A DNA stretch of 64,000 nt. Origin: Piper betle (Eukaryota; Streptophyta; Magnoliopsida; Piperales; Piperaceae). Below the pieces are notes generated by a model. That model saw only the letters and a program-made list of their open reading frames with translations. It did not search any database and was not told where the DNA came from. Location of the stretch: assembly GCA_033002965.1 (NCBI GenBank), contig JAURVB010003124.1, positions 310,001 to 374,000 on the forward strand, given 5' to 3'. The position numbers were made by a program, and so were the translations under genes. This document shows, in pieces, positions 1-11,927 of this stretch (position 1 is the first letter of the stretch; every line of letters starts with the position of its first letter).

Positions 1-31
1 TTAATCAAGTTGTTGATTGATGTGAAAGTAG

Positions 32-1700
32 GGATATAATCAAAATGACAAAGTCGGCGTTTAGTGAGGAGAAGATGGATGTGCACACAAGGTTGATGAA
101 AAAATATAAGCAAGTTCCTGAGTGGTGGTTCGTCTGCATTCTCATTGCAAACATTGCTCTAACTGTCTTTTCTTGTGAGTTTTATAATGAAACACTCCAA
201 CTTCCATGGTGGGGAGTCTTATTGGCTTGTGCATTGGCAATCTTCTTCACATTGCCTCTTGGAATCATTGTCGCCACCACCAACCAGGTCACCCCTTTTT
301 CTTTGCTGATATAGAGCAATTTAGAAATGTAGATCTCTTTCAATTCTTTTCGACAATAGATAAAGATTTAGTGGTTTATTACCAATGATTGGTTGCGTTT
401 TTTCCTTTGAAAATCCATCAGTGTAGATATAACCAAATATTAATGATATGAAGCTGAAATTTGGGATGGCTTTTTGATCGAACAGATGCCAGGATTGAAC
501 ATCATTACCGAGTACATCATGGGTATTCTGTTACCAGGGAGGCCGGCAGCCAATGTCTGCTTCAAAACATACGGCTACATTAGCTGTTATCAGGCCGTCA
601 CCTTCCTTGCGGACTTCAAGCTTGGGCATTACATGAAGATCCCCCCAAGATCAATGTTCATGGCCCAGGTTCATTTTCCTTTCTTTTTCACCATCTTTTT
701 TTAAAAAAATAATATCATGCTTATGAGCATTTAATCGTCATAGACTCATAGTACAACCAATCAATTATATTGGAGTTCTATTTGGCTGCCACCATGGGTT
801 TTTTCTTAGAAGTTCTTCTCAAATCTTAGTATGATTGCATGTTGATTGGCTGATTTTTAACTACATAGCATAGGAAAAACAAGAGTAATTATTAAGTCGA
901 TGCTATTTCATCATTGCTTTTACAGTAGAATATCATCTCTACCTACAATGATCATTGGAGAGATATGATCAAGCTACATACCGTGCACCGAATGGCCAAT
1001 AATACCATCTTAAATTTGGAAGAAATACATCAAAACAACCATTTATAACTTGCTTGGACTCTAACAATCATGCTTACAATGGCAGGTGGTAGGAACAGTC
1101 GTTGCAGCTTTGGTATACTTAACCACAGCTTGGTGGCTCCTGGAAACCATCCCAAACATATGCAACACAGACGTTCTCCCATCAAACAGCCCATGGACTT
1201 GCCCTGGTGACAGAGTTTTCTATGATGCATCAGTCATCTGGGGGCTCATTGGCCCTCGCCGGATCTTCGGGGACCTCGGAACCTACACTGCCGTCAACTG
1301 GTTCTTCCTTGCCGGCGCTGTCGCCCCTGTACTTGTGTGGATTGCCACCAAGATCTTCCCTAAACAGAAATGGATCGCACTCATCAACATGCCCATTCTG
1401 ATTGGTGCAACAGGGATGATGCCCCCTGCTAGCTCTGTGAACTTCAATTCTTGGATAGTGATTGGATTCATCTCTGGGTTTGTGGTTTATAGGTACAAAC
1501 GTCAGTGGTGGAGTAGATACAACTATGTGCTATCAGCTGGTCTTGATGCTGGTCTGGCTTTCATGGGAGTGTTGTTATACTTTACCTTACAATCCAAAGA
1601 GATTGGTTTGACATGGTGGGGAGCCAACCCAGATGGCTGCCCCTTGGCTTCTTGTCCTACCCAAAAGGGTGTTATTGTTGATGGCTGCCCAGCTTATTAG
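32..1700 (+). CDS. Oligopeptide transporter (OPT family), C-terminal half
   Basis: This is the 3' half of a plasma-membrane proton-coupled transporter of the OPT family, which moves small peptides and, in some members, metal chelates. Three exons are visible: 32-287, 486-668 and 1086-1700, with GT donors at 288 and 669, AG acceptors before 486 and 1086, and consistent phase. They encode about 350 residues; OPT proteins are usually 700-760, so the 5' half lies off the window. Family hallmarks are [11 protein letters not shown], the PGLNIITEY segment opening exon 2, [30 protein letters not shown] across the exon 2/3 boundary, [16 protein letters not shown] and the terminal VDGCPAY. Several hydrophobic membrane segments are evident. 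The family call is firm. Which of the OPT1-9 types it is, and its substrate, cannot be told from this half. Confidence 0.93.
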
Positions 1701-2166
1701 TTAGTATTTGGTTCAATGGTAGTATTTACTGCATTATGTCACACTAATTGGAGATGGTTTACTCATTGGTTGAGTTGGATTTTATTTTCATTGTTGGTTG
1801 ATCTGTATAAAGGCTAGTCGATAAGTCATGGATGGTATTATTATTTTAAGGTTTCCAGCTTGAAAGATATTCATAGTTGGTTTTTTTAATGTGTACGTCA
1901 CTAAGAGCCGTAGATTGTTCATATTGATCTCCCTTGGTCTCAACTCTCTCCTCAACATTGAAGGTAGAAACATGGTATTATAACATTTATTTGGTACAAA
2001 AAGTGTATACATGGTATTGCTGCATCCATTGGTCACAATTACATTATTCCACAATTTCTGCTTCAAAAATATAAGAATACTAAAACTTTGAAGAATAGCC
2101 TGAAACATATAACTAGCAATTCAATCTTCCAATATCCACTGCAAAAAGTCAAGTATGACGGTTTCC
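1701..2166. other. Convergent intergenic spacer
   Basis: This AT-rich spacer separates the 3' end of the OPT gene (+) from the 3' end of the phytocyanin gene (-), so it should hold both 3' untranslated regions. No coding potential or repeat was recognised in it. Confidence 0.6.
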
Positions 2167-2846
2167 TCATATGCCTTCCACAAGGGCTGTAGCAAATCCC
2201 ACAACAAAAACAATAAGATACCATGTCTTGCCCAAGGATGTGGAAGAGGATGATGTAGGGATTGATCCAGAGGCATTTGCATAAGAAGGTGAAGCTCCTG
2301 GAGCAAGAGGAGGAGAAGAAGATGGTGATAGACTAAACTCATCATATGATCCAACTCCAACTAAAACTTCAAGCTTCTGCCCTTTCTGGCAATGCCCAGC
2401 AGCACCACTTGTGAAGTAGTATTTCCCTGTGGAAGTGATGTTGAACAGTGAGTTCCCATCCTTCATGTAGAGTATTGGATCAGAGATGCTGCAGCTTTTG
2501 AATGCTTGCCTGGTTACTTGCACCACCGAGTCTTGACTTGGTGGGTATAGAAAAACTACACCAATTGGTAGAAACAAATGAAGAATAAGGGCAAAAGATT
2601 GAGATGGGTCACTGGTTTTTGAGGTAGGAAATGTAATAACAGTAAAGACTTACACAGTGAGTCTCCAATCTGGAAATGTTGCTTCTTAGCCCAGTCTGAG
2701 TAGACTCGAGAATTTCCAGGGGAAGGCACTCCCCAGGCATTCAAGTCTCCCACTTTAAACTGATAAGCAAACACTTTGAATTGAAGCAACCATGGAAGGA
2801 AGAAGAAGAATGCGATCTGATGCATTTGGCTCTTCAAGGCAGCCAT
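2167..2846 (-). CDS. Early nodulin-like protein (phytocyanin, predicted GPI-anchored)
   Basis: Exon 1 is 2846-2654 and exon 2 is 2555-2167, joined in phase to give 193 residues. The protein has an N-terminal signal peptide (hydrophobic run to about residue 28, ending ...FKVFAYQF), a plastocyanin-like domain (YQFKVGDLNAWG, IGDSLFFLYPPSQDSV across the junction, FTSGAAGHCQKGQKLEV), a Pro/Ser-rich stretch (SPSSSPPLAPGASPS) and a hydrophobic C-terminal tail typical of a GPI-anchor signal. The intron sits where phytocyanin genes usually carry theirs, inside the GDSL/F motif. As in early nodulin-like proteins generally, the Cys/His/Met copper ligands of true plastocyanins are not all present, so it probably does not bind type-I copper. 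Family members act at the cell surface in wall and reproductive development; the role of this one is unknown. Confidence 0.9.
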
Positions 2847-2905
2847 GGTTGCTCCGTTCTTAGTATGTGCTCCTCCACCCGAGATCTTGAGTCATAAAGT
2901 GGCTC

Positions 2906-2916
2906 CTATTTATTGG
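2906..2916 (-). promoter_or_regulatory. Candidate TATA box of the phytocyanin gene
   Basis: On the minus strand the sequence reads AATAAATAGG about 60-70 bp upstream of the phytocyanin ATG. Spacing and composition fit a TATA element, but the transcription start is not known. Confidence 0.4.
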
Positions 2917-2919
2917 TTT

Positions 2920-3972
2920 TACAACAGTTGCTGTTACCCAAGATTCTTGTCTCTGCATTGAAATTCTAGCTGATATTGACTGTTTACTGTTAAATCAAGA
3001 TCTAGCGGTCAGCTGGCCTTTTAACCCAATACTATTGAGTGGGTTCTTCTAGACAATTAAGAATTCACAATTGGCAAAAACCAAAATAGCCATCGGCTAC
3101 CCCCCTTGTTTTTTTAACATTTGACAAGCTTGTTTAATATATGGGCATCAATAAACATACCCAAAGAAAACAAAAAAACACATCACATGGACAGTTGGAT
3201 GTAAGCAGAGAACATGTAGTATATGGTGATATGAATGTAAGGTCGTATTGCCAGCTAAGTTCACAAGATAGATCTAAAATCACATGATGTTTATTACCTT
3301 TCTTTTTTCCTTTTTCCTCAAAGTTGATAGTGAGCTTCTCTTTTCAAATGGAAACTTGACCATGGCTCTCAAAGCGAAAGGTGTTTGTGCGTATAATTAT
3401 TGGAAGTGATAAAAATGTCCAGATCGTCTTACAATGCAAAGAAGATAACCATTTTTATTACCTAACTTTTTGGCACAAGAATAAAACGATTTATGGCTGT
3501 GAAATTCAGAATATATAACTTGTCGGCAATAAAGGTCACAATCCAGGGGTGATCAATCTGTCTGCCGACAATTAGTAACTGCAAAAAACCTGCAATTCCC
3601 TCTTAGCAAATATCATTAGTGAAAGAAAAATCACAGTAGATAATTCCATGTGCGTGTGATTCACAGGGAATGAGATATTGTTCAATTGATACTATTGCTT
3701 TGACATCCCATTTGTTACAGAAATGTATAAGCAAGCCATGATCATATTAAGTTCCAAATTTTTTGTACAACATAATTAGACCACAAAACTCATAATTGTT
3801 CAAGCGCGTACAGAGCATTTGATCTACTAAACATAATAATTGCGTAAACACATTTTACTCCAGTGTTCGAGCCAAGTGCCTTTCTTGAGCTACAATAAAG
3901 TGGAAGCGCCCTTGATAAAGCAGCCAAAATGTTCAACTTCTGCAGCATGTAAAGAACTAAACTCGATCATGC
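2920..3972. other. Intergenic region between phytocyanin and RPB6 genes
   Basis: This region is about 1 kb and moderately AT-rich. It must hold the phytocyanin promoter at its left side and the RPB6 3' untranslated region at its right side. No further gene, RNA or repeat was recognised. Confidence 0.5.
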
Positions 3973-5474
3973 TCAATCACCCCCAACTTGTCCCTTCCAT
4001 GAATCCTCGACAATAAGCTCATCCACTCCCCAGTCCTCGTAACTGCCAACAAGTCTGCAAGATTAGAGAGATGAAGATACAAGTATATTAAAAAGTAAAA
4101 TAAATTTAAACTTCACCTTCCATCAGGCAGATATCTACGGATAGTAAATGGAATCTTGCGCTCTCTAAGCTCCTTCATGGCAATCTGTGCATTTTCAAGG
4201 GAACAAAAATAACACCATCAGGTGCCAATGTTCAAGGAACGTCACACATACCATCTTCGTAATGTAAACAATATAACAACAGAACCAAATTCAAAGGAGC
4301 ATAGGACTTATCGTACTTCCAATGGGTCAGTCTCGCCCTCCAGCTCAACCATCACTGGTGCGTTCATGCTGTTAAGTAGAAAATAAAAACATAGCAAATG
4401 TTGCACAACGTGGGTTTGTTCAGTAAAATTAATATGAGGCAGTGGATTTGAAGAGAACCTTATCTGTAAGGCACGGGTACCCAGGATTCTTGCACGCTCA
4501 TATTTGGTCATATATTTTGAGGTCTTGCGGGATCGTTCTTTTGTTTGCTCAGCCTCCCTTTCTTCACCTTCTCCTATAAGAGTGTCAGGAACTTCCTCAT
4601 TATCGTTCTCCAATTCTTCTTCTGCTCCTTCCTGCAAATTTGTACAAATATTCGAGGATTACAAGTTAAACATTAGTATTGGGAAATCTATAGAATCTCT
4701 CAATAACCATTTGATGATTTGAATGTCAATTGTATACCTCAATTTCTGGCTCTGGAGGCTCATCCTCGTACCTAAGGAAAGAAACAATGGAACATCAAAT
4801 CTTACGGGGAATTATTAGGAAAAATCGGGAGAAATCCCTTTACTGCTGCTATATAATGGCAAATTTGACATTTTTGCATGATTTAATGTAGACTCCATCA
4901 TAAATGAATGCAAAAGATTAACCACAAGCTTACACATGTCCATGTTTGCAACAACCTGGCCGACACTCCTCACTCGGTTCAAGCTAAATAAGCAAATAAA
5001 GTGACACACAATCCATATGTTTTATGCAATGCAACCACAGAGATGCCTAAGCGCAGAGCCACATTCAAGAAAATCACATAGCAAGACAGATTTTAGCATC
5101 CATGATACATTCGTGGCACAGATTCAGGTATCTAAATATTACAAGTAATTACAAAGTATAATAAAACCAAATAAAAAAATGAAAATGAAAAATAATGTTG
5201 TTATGACCATGATTCTCAATAAAGCCTAATTCGGAATCAACTAAAAATACTATCTTTAACACATAGGAATACAAACAAGCTAAAATGGTAGATAAACGTT
5301 CTCATATATACACCAAAAATCACTACCAGAATATATATATATATATATAAATAAAATGAAAGAAGAAAAGCAATACTAGTAAATTGATGCAATTGTGGTA
5401 CAAAAAAACCTAAAAAGAGGGCATAACATAGAGACATACCCCATGTCCATGTCATTGTAGTCATCATCCGCCAT
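3973..5474 (-). CDS. NRPB6: RNA polymerases I, II, III (and IV/V) common subunit RPB6/RPABC2
   Basis: This is the shared small subunit that stabilises the clamp of nuclear RNA polymerases. Six exons join cleanly in phase: 5474-5440, 4771-4738, 4631-4459, 4368-4317, 4184-4117 and 4042-3973, 432 nt in all, giving 143 residues, the normal plant RPB6 length. Exons start [12 protein letters not shown], then an acidic segment ([25 protein letters not shown]), then the conserved core [58 protein letters not shown] and the terminal [14 protein letters not shown]. Every junction has GT-AG and restores family sequence, so the model is close to certain. A further intron probably lies in the 5' untranslated region (donor near 5640, acceptor CTAAAC at 5514-5519 in plus-strand reading). 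Expression is expected to be constitutive. Confidence 0.97.
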
Positions 5475-5660
5475 TGCTACAATACAACCGCCTAAAACCA
5501 CCGCAACTCAAGCCTAAACCAGATTAAGGATTCAGCACCAAAACAATCAAAAAATCACAAACACTATGCTATTAAAATATATGCCCAAAAAGAAAAGAAG
5601 GAGATGAAAACGATTCATAAAAGATGGATTCTTTACCGAATTAGAGACCCGAAATTTGAC

Positions 5661-5686
5661 GAGGCGGCGGCGGCGGCGGCGGCGAC
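5661..5686. repeat. (CGG)n microsatellite in RPB6 5' untranslated region
   Basis: About eight GGC triplets lie just upstream of the RPB6 start codon, on the template of its probable 5' untranslated first exon. They could fold in the mRNA leader, and their number may vary between individuals. Confidence 0.75.
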
Positions 5687-5749
5687 GAGGGGAGGCGGAG
5701 GTGGAGCCAGGGCAACAAAAAGAACCGACCCGGGTTCTACTCATGCAAT

Positions 5750-7749
5750 TTCATATCGATTAAGCTCGACTTAACTCAACGCTCGGCTCAAAAACTCGAC
5801 TCTTAAGAGTCCAATAAATTGGTTCACTTCGAAATTCGATAATTTATATAAATAGTAAAATTTTAAATTATATTTATAAATTTAAATGTTATTAACATAT
5901 GAGTTATATAAAACAGGTTGTGACAGCTAAACTCAAAATTTAACATTTTATATAAACAACAAGATTTTAAACCATATATATAAACCTAAATACCACCAAG
6001 CTCGGCTCCCTCTAAGTTAAACCAATCATGTTTGGGCTAATCTAAATTCAGCTTCATTCGAATCCTAATTGGTTTGAGTTCAAGTTGAAATTTAGGGGAA
6101 ATTCGATATACTTTCTTCAAGGGTATATATTCAAATAAGTTTTGTTTTTATGAATTGAAATATTTGACTTTGTCATAATATTATATATATATATATATGA
6201 TAGAATTAAAATAAATATACATTTAAATATTTCCTTTTATTCTTTCAGTTTTATTCCACAAAAGGGTTAAATATATATACCTAAAATTCAATATTTTATA
6301 CCAAATATCGAGCTTTGAGTTTAACCGAAATAAAGCCCTAACTCACTATTAGAGGACAAACTATAGTTCAGAACAAGCTTCCAGTTAATTGAACATTGGT
6401 TTAAATCAAGACAAAACCATATACTAGTGACATGTTAAATTTTACTTAACAAAGTTTTAAGTGTTTGTTTAAATATATTTAAGCAAATATTTTGTGTTTG
6501 TTTTAAATTGGTCTGAATAGTCTTGGCTGTATGTTAGTAAACAAGATGCATAATTAAACCAACCTGCTAATTAGTGTTTTTAAAATCAAGACCTCATAAA
6601 GGCGGATACTCTTTTAACCACTTGGGCTAAGTCGATTACTTGACAAATCAAATCAAATTGGATTGAATTTAACACAACTGCAAGAATATGTTATTTATGT
6701 TATTTCACTAATATTCATTTGTATTATAAAAATACATTATATTATAAAAAATGACTTTCCCTTCACTTTTTAAAAATATATGTGGGAGAAAAACATGATT
6801 TTTTCTCACCTTTTCTCTATGCTAATTTTGACCATTAAAAAAACTAACTTGTCCTTGTACATGTTAAACTTTTATTTTATTTTGTAATAAATGTGGAGAA
6901 ACTTTTCTATATATATATATATATGACGCTCTAAGAAAATAGTGGCATTTGTATTTTTTTATGACAATTTGTTATGTTTACCACCCTTTATTACTTAAAT
7001 GCCTAGACTAAGAAGATATAAAGTTGTTTTATGCAAATTATAATTTTTACAATATTGGTATATAAAAAATTTTATTTCGTTTTATATGTTTTGACAATTC
7101 TAATATAATTTTGAAATCTTGTTGTGTAACACATCGAATCTGATTCCCCTAAAAACCAAATCAAGACTGTTACGATCAAATCGAGTAATGTTTAAATTGA
7201 TTAATTTACAAGACTCGGATGAAAAACGAACCGAAGAAACCATCTTAATGTGTTGAGAAAAGAAGACACTACTAAATGTGCAGCCTAACACTCAGTAGGA
7301 AAAGATGAATAGATACGTGCAATAATCTAATGAGGAGCTACATGTAATGTCATGACATGAGAATACTCAACATATATTAGTAGCCAAAAAATAAATAGAT
7401 AAAATAAGGGAATATGTACATTAAAGGACATTAGTAGCCAAAAAATAAATAGATAAAATAAAGGAATAAGTATTGTTGAAGTTGAAATCTGAGTATCTCA
7501 TCGAGAGACATGATATCATAACTCATCCGCTGATACATAAACTAGTGAGAGCATACATCATAATACATTAAATAAGTACATAAAAACACGCATCAAACAT
7601 ATAAAAAAAATGAAAAAAACAATGGTGCATTAAGCACAAGTGTGTGTAACAACAATTTGTCTTTCCACCAAAGTCGACCCAATACATAGAAACACAAGAC
7701 CTACATATATAATAAGAAAATGCTAGCAATGAGCGTCACTGGCCCAAAA
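5750..7749. other. AT-rich intergenic region with microsatellites
   Basis: No gene is recognisable. The left part (5750-6120) has diverged repeated text around ctcgac/ggctc words typical of old transposon remnants. (TA)n tracts occur near 6181 and 6907. A 54-bp unit beginning attagtagccaaaaaataaa is duplicated in tandem at about 7376 and 7430. The promoter of RPB6 should lie at the left edge. Confidence 0.5.
7376..7470. repeat. Short tandem duplication (~54-bp unit)
   Basis: The phrase attagtagccaaaaaataaa followed by tagataaaata occurs twice, 54 bp apart and almost identical. It is a recent local duplication in AT-rich DNA. Confidence 0.8.
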
Positions 7750-9990
7750 ATAGTTAACACAAACAGACAAGTGAAATCTGATTTTCACGAGGAAGGAAAA
7801 CCAATATATAATCTCCATGGAAACACTCAAAGGGCATCTCCTGAAAAGTTATCAAGTTGCAGACTAAATAACATCTCAAACTGAACTGATGTTGTGTTAC
7901 TCTCGGTGAATGCTTCTTTCGACAATAACTGATCCCACTTTTGAAAAAAATACATATCCTAAACCCTCTCCAAACCTCCATATAGCTCATAGTCAAGAGT
8001 ACAAAGGTCGAATATTCTAAGGGAGTTCCCTTAAGTACCTTCTGATACCACAAGTTTAGACATGCCTCGAGTACTCTCCAGGTGTGAGGAAGATCAAGAC
8101 GTAGACATGTCAAGATCCCTTGAGAATAAAATAATCCTCTCACTAATCCAGAGCCCGTTATGACGTGCATATGCGCATACTCACGGTATATGCAAGGTTA
8201 AGTCTACAAACTCACGACTCACTAAACATTCAATAAAACTATATATATGGCTAAGAAGAGGATCATATAAGTAGGTCTGAAGTCAACGTGAGGTAGAGTT
8301 GGGGGTTATTAATCACAGAAGTAAAATACGTCTAAAAGGCCCTTATTAAGCGAGGTCTGATAAAACCACCACTTAACATGTCTTATGATCTGGAAATCAA
8401 ATCCACAATAGAGTAGAACAATAAAGTTGAGAAGTGTCCTAGCGGACCTAAGTTCCAAGCTCTAAACGTGACGACACATCTACATCAAGCTCGAACTTCA
8501 AAACCTACATCAGAACCCACTGCTAATCAAAAGAGTAACAAATTTATATGATGCATGGTCATGGTGTGTGCTTACATCAATAAATAAACACTCGGCACAC
8601 AAATCGAGACATAACAAGGAATAAATAACCAATAAACAAATAAAAATAAATAAATACATAAATAAACTCATGAATAAATAGATAAAATAATAAATAATAA
8701 ATCACATGAAAATAAATAATACACTAATCATAAATAATGATAATAATATATATATACTATCTAAGTATGCGACTAAACGCAAGTAAATAATAGCGCATAT
8801 GCGAGTAAATAAATAAGTAAATAAAAAATAAATGCATAAATAATCAAATACATAAATAAATAAATAATAGCAAGTAATCATGAATAATAGTAATATAAAG
8901 ATCAAATAGATGAATATACAACTAAACACTAATAAATAATAATGTGAGCATGAACGAATAAATAAATAAATACATAATTCAATAAATAAATAATAATAAA
9001 ATAATAAAAATGAATAAGATAGCATTAATAAGTAATTAAATCATCAGCAATAATATATAATCGTACAAGCATGCATCATACACAAGAAACACAAAAACAA
9101 CAAGAAATAAATCAATAACGACTATATATATATATATATAACAAATAAATAAATTAAATAATAAATAATTAAATAAATAAAATACTCATAACATGAAAAT
9201 ATGTTAAATAATATGAATATGTATCTAAACTAATGTAGAGAGTCCCGAAATACCGAAAACGATTAAAAAATAGCCAAACAATTGAAAAATAGACGAAAAC
9301 TAGTTGAAAACGTATCAGCGAATCAACTGGGCTGGGTTGGACCAAGTCGGGCCGAGTCAACTCAATTCGAATCAAGCTGTTGGGTGGGTTGGGCCGGACT
9401 CGGTGGATACGGAACACGAGCTGACTAACAAGAGTATGACAACAAATAGACATGTGGACTCAATCAAGCTAACTAACAAAACCGCAATGGCAGCGAGCCA
9501 AGGGTCAACGTTGGTCCCAATCGAGAGAGGAGGTCGAGGCGGTGATGATGGCGGTGAGGCCCGATAGAGTTCGGCTAGCAAATGGCCGAAAAGTGGCCAG
9601 AAAGTAGGGAAAACGCCGCCTGGACAGGCAGAATCACTGACGACAATTCTAAAGGTAATGGTCGATAAGGTTAGGCTCGTTGAGTCAGTTGTCAGTGAGA
9701 AAGGTGTATGAGTGGTCTTCTCGGCCATAGGTGGCTCGCCGACGCCAAAAAATGCCCAGAAAGGTTGTGGCGGTAGTGGGATTCGGCCAATGAAATGCCA
9801 TCACTGGCGGCAACTTCGGCAGTTCCGATGGTGGTAGATGGTCTAAGTCGATAGTTGGCTGCGAGGTGGCTACAGTAGAAATCTCCACAATCATGGGAGA
9901 AATTCCCAGAAAATAGAGAGGAAGCTAAGGTTGACATGATCAGCCCGACCTTGCCACATGGCACGATCTTGTCATCTGACTGACCGTGGG
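7750..9990 (-). mobile_element. Degenerate LTR of the same family as the 10.4-kb and 52-60-kb elements
   Basis: The segment 8,000-8,540 aligns by eye with 11,150-11,760 and with 58,150-58,750. Shared words include taccacaagt-tagacatg, the cctaa-cggacct block, taaaaccaccacttaac and gttattaatc. As in the other copies, an AT-rich part follows (8,560-9,200, here expanded into aaat tetranucleotide runs), then a GC-rich part (9,290-9,990). It would lie in minus orientation. The termini could not be found, so the limits are approximate and the GC-rich part is assigned only by position and composition. Confidence 0.5.
8600..9185. repeat. AAAT-type tetranucleotide-rich tract
   Basis: Nearly 600 bp consist mostly of imperfect aata/aaat words, with a (TA)n run at 9124-9141. 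This looks like slippage expansion in the AT-rich middle of an old LTR. Open frames crossing it are compositional artefacts. Confidence 0.75.
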
Positions 9991-10367
9991 CCTAATGGGG
10001 TCTATATATATATAGTCGGTGACATATATAAAGAGTATACACTGGAGTATATAGATATCAAAACTAATTTTTATGTAATTACGCTTTAAAAAAGCATATA
10101 ATGACACTTTTAATTTTTCATGATGGCAATTTATTATTGTCACTATGCTTCAAGTCTCCATTAAAAAAATAAAGATCTCTTTTACTAAATTGCCATGGCT
10201 AGTGATTTTTGGCGAGTCAGTAAACACATTTTCTATTAATAAAATTCATTTATTCTGTAATGGATAATTATTTTTCCTGGCCTTCACAAATATTTGTGTT
10301 TTATAAAATATCTTAATTGTGCCATGGAATTTATCAAACTTATTCTCATTAACAATCACATATTATG

Positions 10368-11927
10368 TGTAACACCCCGTTTCGGCTCACCCGTGAACCG
10401 ACCCGGAAATATCACCGGCGACCGAACCGTTCGCTAATCTACTGGGTTCGGTTAAGCCGACCCGGATCTGCCCTCGGTGTCTCAAGATGGAGATGCAACA
10501 TGAAATGCATGGATGGGATGCGTGGGTTCTAACGTAGTCCTACATGCATGCTATGATGTACAAGCAAAGACAAGACAAAATAATAAATCAGAAACCAAAA
10601 GAAAATATATACTATTTTATAAAAATACGGTAACACATACTAATCTACCATGACATTCAACCATTATCTCATTCGTTTTTACCTGAGCCGAGCCTGAACT
10701 CAAGGCTCCTTGCTCATTCCCATTTATCTGTTCATTTCATATCAAGTAATTTATCTAAACAAACACATCAAAATTATCATTCACGTAGCAATAACACACC
10801 ATTAACATACGTTACACGCGGCAGGTACATGTGTGCGCGGTTCCGTGCTGCTCCTCCGCAGTCCCGACAGCTTTCATCCCTCGCATTCCTCACCTACATA
10901 TATATAGAAAAACCGTCAGTAACGAGTGTTACCGGCCCGGAAAATAACTAATATCAATCTGGCACAGGAGAGCAAACTCTCCTGTTGAATCAAAACCATA
11001 TACTTCCTCAAGAACTCTCATCAGGGCACATACGGGAGCCGTCGCCCTCGGGTCGACAGCGTCCCCCTATCTTTCACATTCTCATGCCTCGGCCATTTCT
11101 CTATTGCTTCTCGCGTCAAATCTCGTTCCTATCCGCCCTCTGCACCTTCCATATTACTCCTGGCCTTGAGCACGAAGGCCGAGTACTCTCAGGCAGTCGC
11201 CTTCAGTACCCTTTGAAACCACAAGTCTAGACATGCGCTGCAATGCAGTACCCGTGAACCTCCACACTTCTCCGGGTTTGAGGAACTCAAAGGTGGAGTT
11301 GTCAGGATCCCTCGGGAATGAAACGGCCCGCACACCATTCCAGAGCCCACTATCGACACACACGTGCCCGCTCGCGTAGCACGGTGGTCGGATTTCCCTC
11401 ATTCAGTCTCTCACAAAAACACGAAAACTATACATATATATAGGTCTGGGTTGGGATTTATACAATAGGCCCGAAGGCAACATGAGCTGGATCTGAAGTT
11501 CGAAAACAAACTCGAGGGATCTCATCCTCGAGGGTTATTAATCCGGAAACGAACTGTTGGCTAAATGGCCCGAGTTAAGTGGGATCCGATAAAACGCCAC
11601 TTAACTCGTCCTGCACATGATAAATCAAATACACAATGGAATAGCGTAAAATAGAGAACGAGTCCTAAACGGACCTGGTAGAAGCTCCAAACGGGTCCAC
11701 GCGCCTAGGCGGCGAGCTCCTACACCGTACCTACACAATCAAACTAAATACTAACGCCCGCATGATGAATCACACATCCCATCCATGCATTTCATGTTTG
11801 CATCTCCATCTTGAGACACCGAGGGCAGATCCGGGTCGGCTTAACCGAACCCAGTAGATTAGCGAACGGTTCGGTCGCCGGTGACATTTCCGGGTCGGCT
11901 CACGGGTGAGCCGAAACGGGTGTTACA
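10368..11927. mobile_element. 1,560-bp LTR-like element with long terminal inverted repeats
   Basis: The left end (10,368 to about 10,519) begins tgtaacaccccgtttcgg. The right end (about 11,776-11,927) is its near-perfect inverted copy ending gggtgttaca; only about four differences are visible over ~150 bp. The element is flanked by the direct duplication TTATG (10,363-10,367 and 11,928-11,932). It begins TG, ends CA and has a 5-bp duplication, as integrase-inserted LTR elements do. The interior (10,845-11,760) matches the interiors of the LTRs at 57.8-58.8 kb and, inverted, 53.9-54.5 kb. No protein is encoded. The inverted repeat corresponds to the 3' end of those LTRs, so one end seems to have been replaced by an inverted copy of the other. 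Confidence 0.8.

Noticed and set aside
1030..1471. Minus-strand frames overlapping the OPT third exon
   Set aside because: Antisense to an exon with clear family motifs; no independent evidence.
8702..9025. 107-codon minus-strand frame rich in Tyr/Leu/Ile
   Set aside because: Produced by aaat tetranucleotide runs; low complexity.
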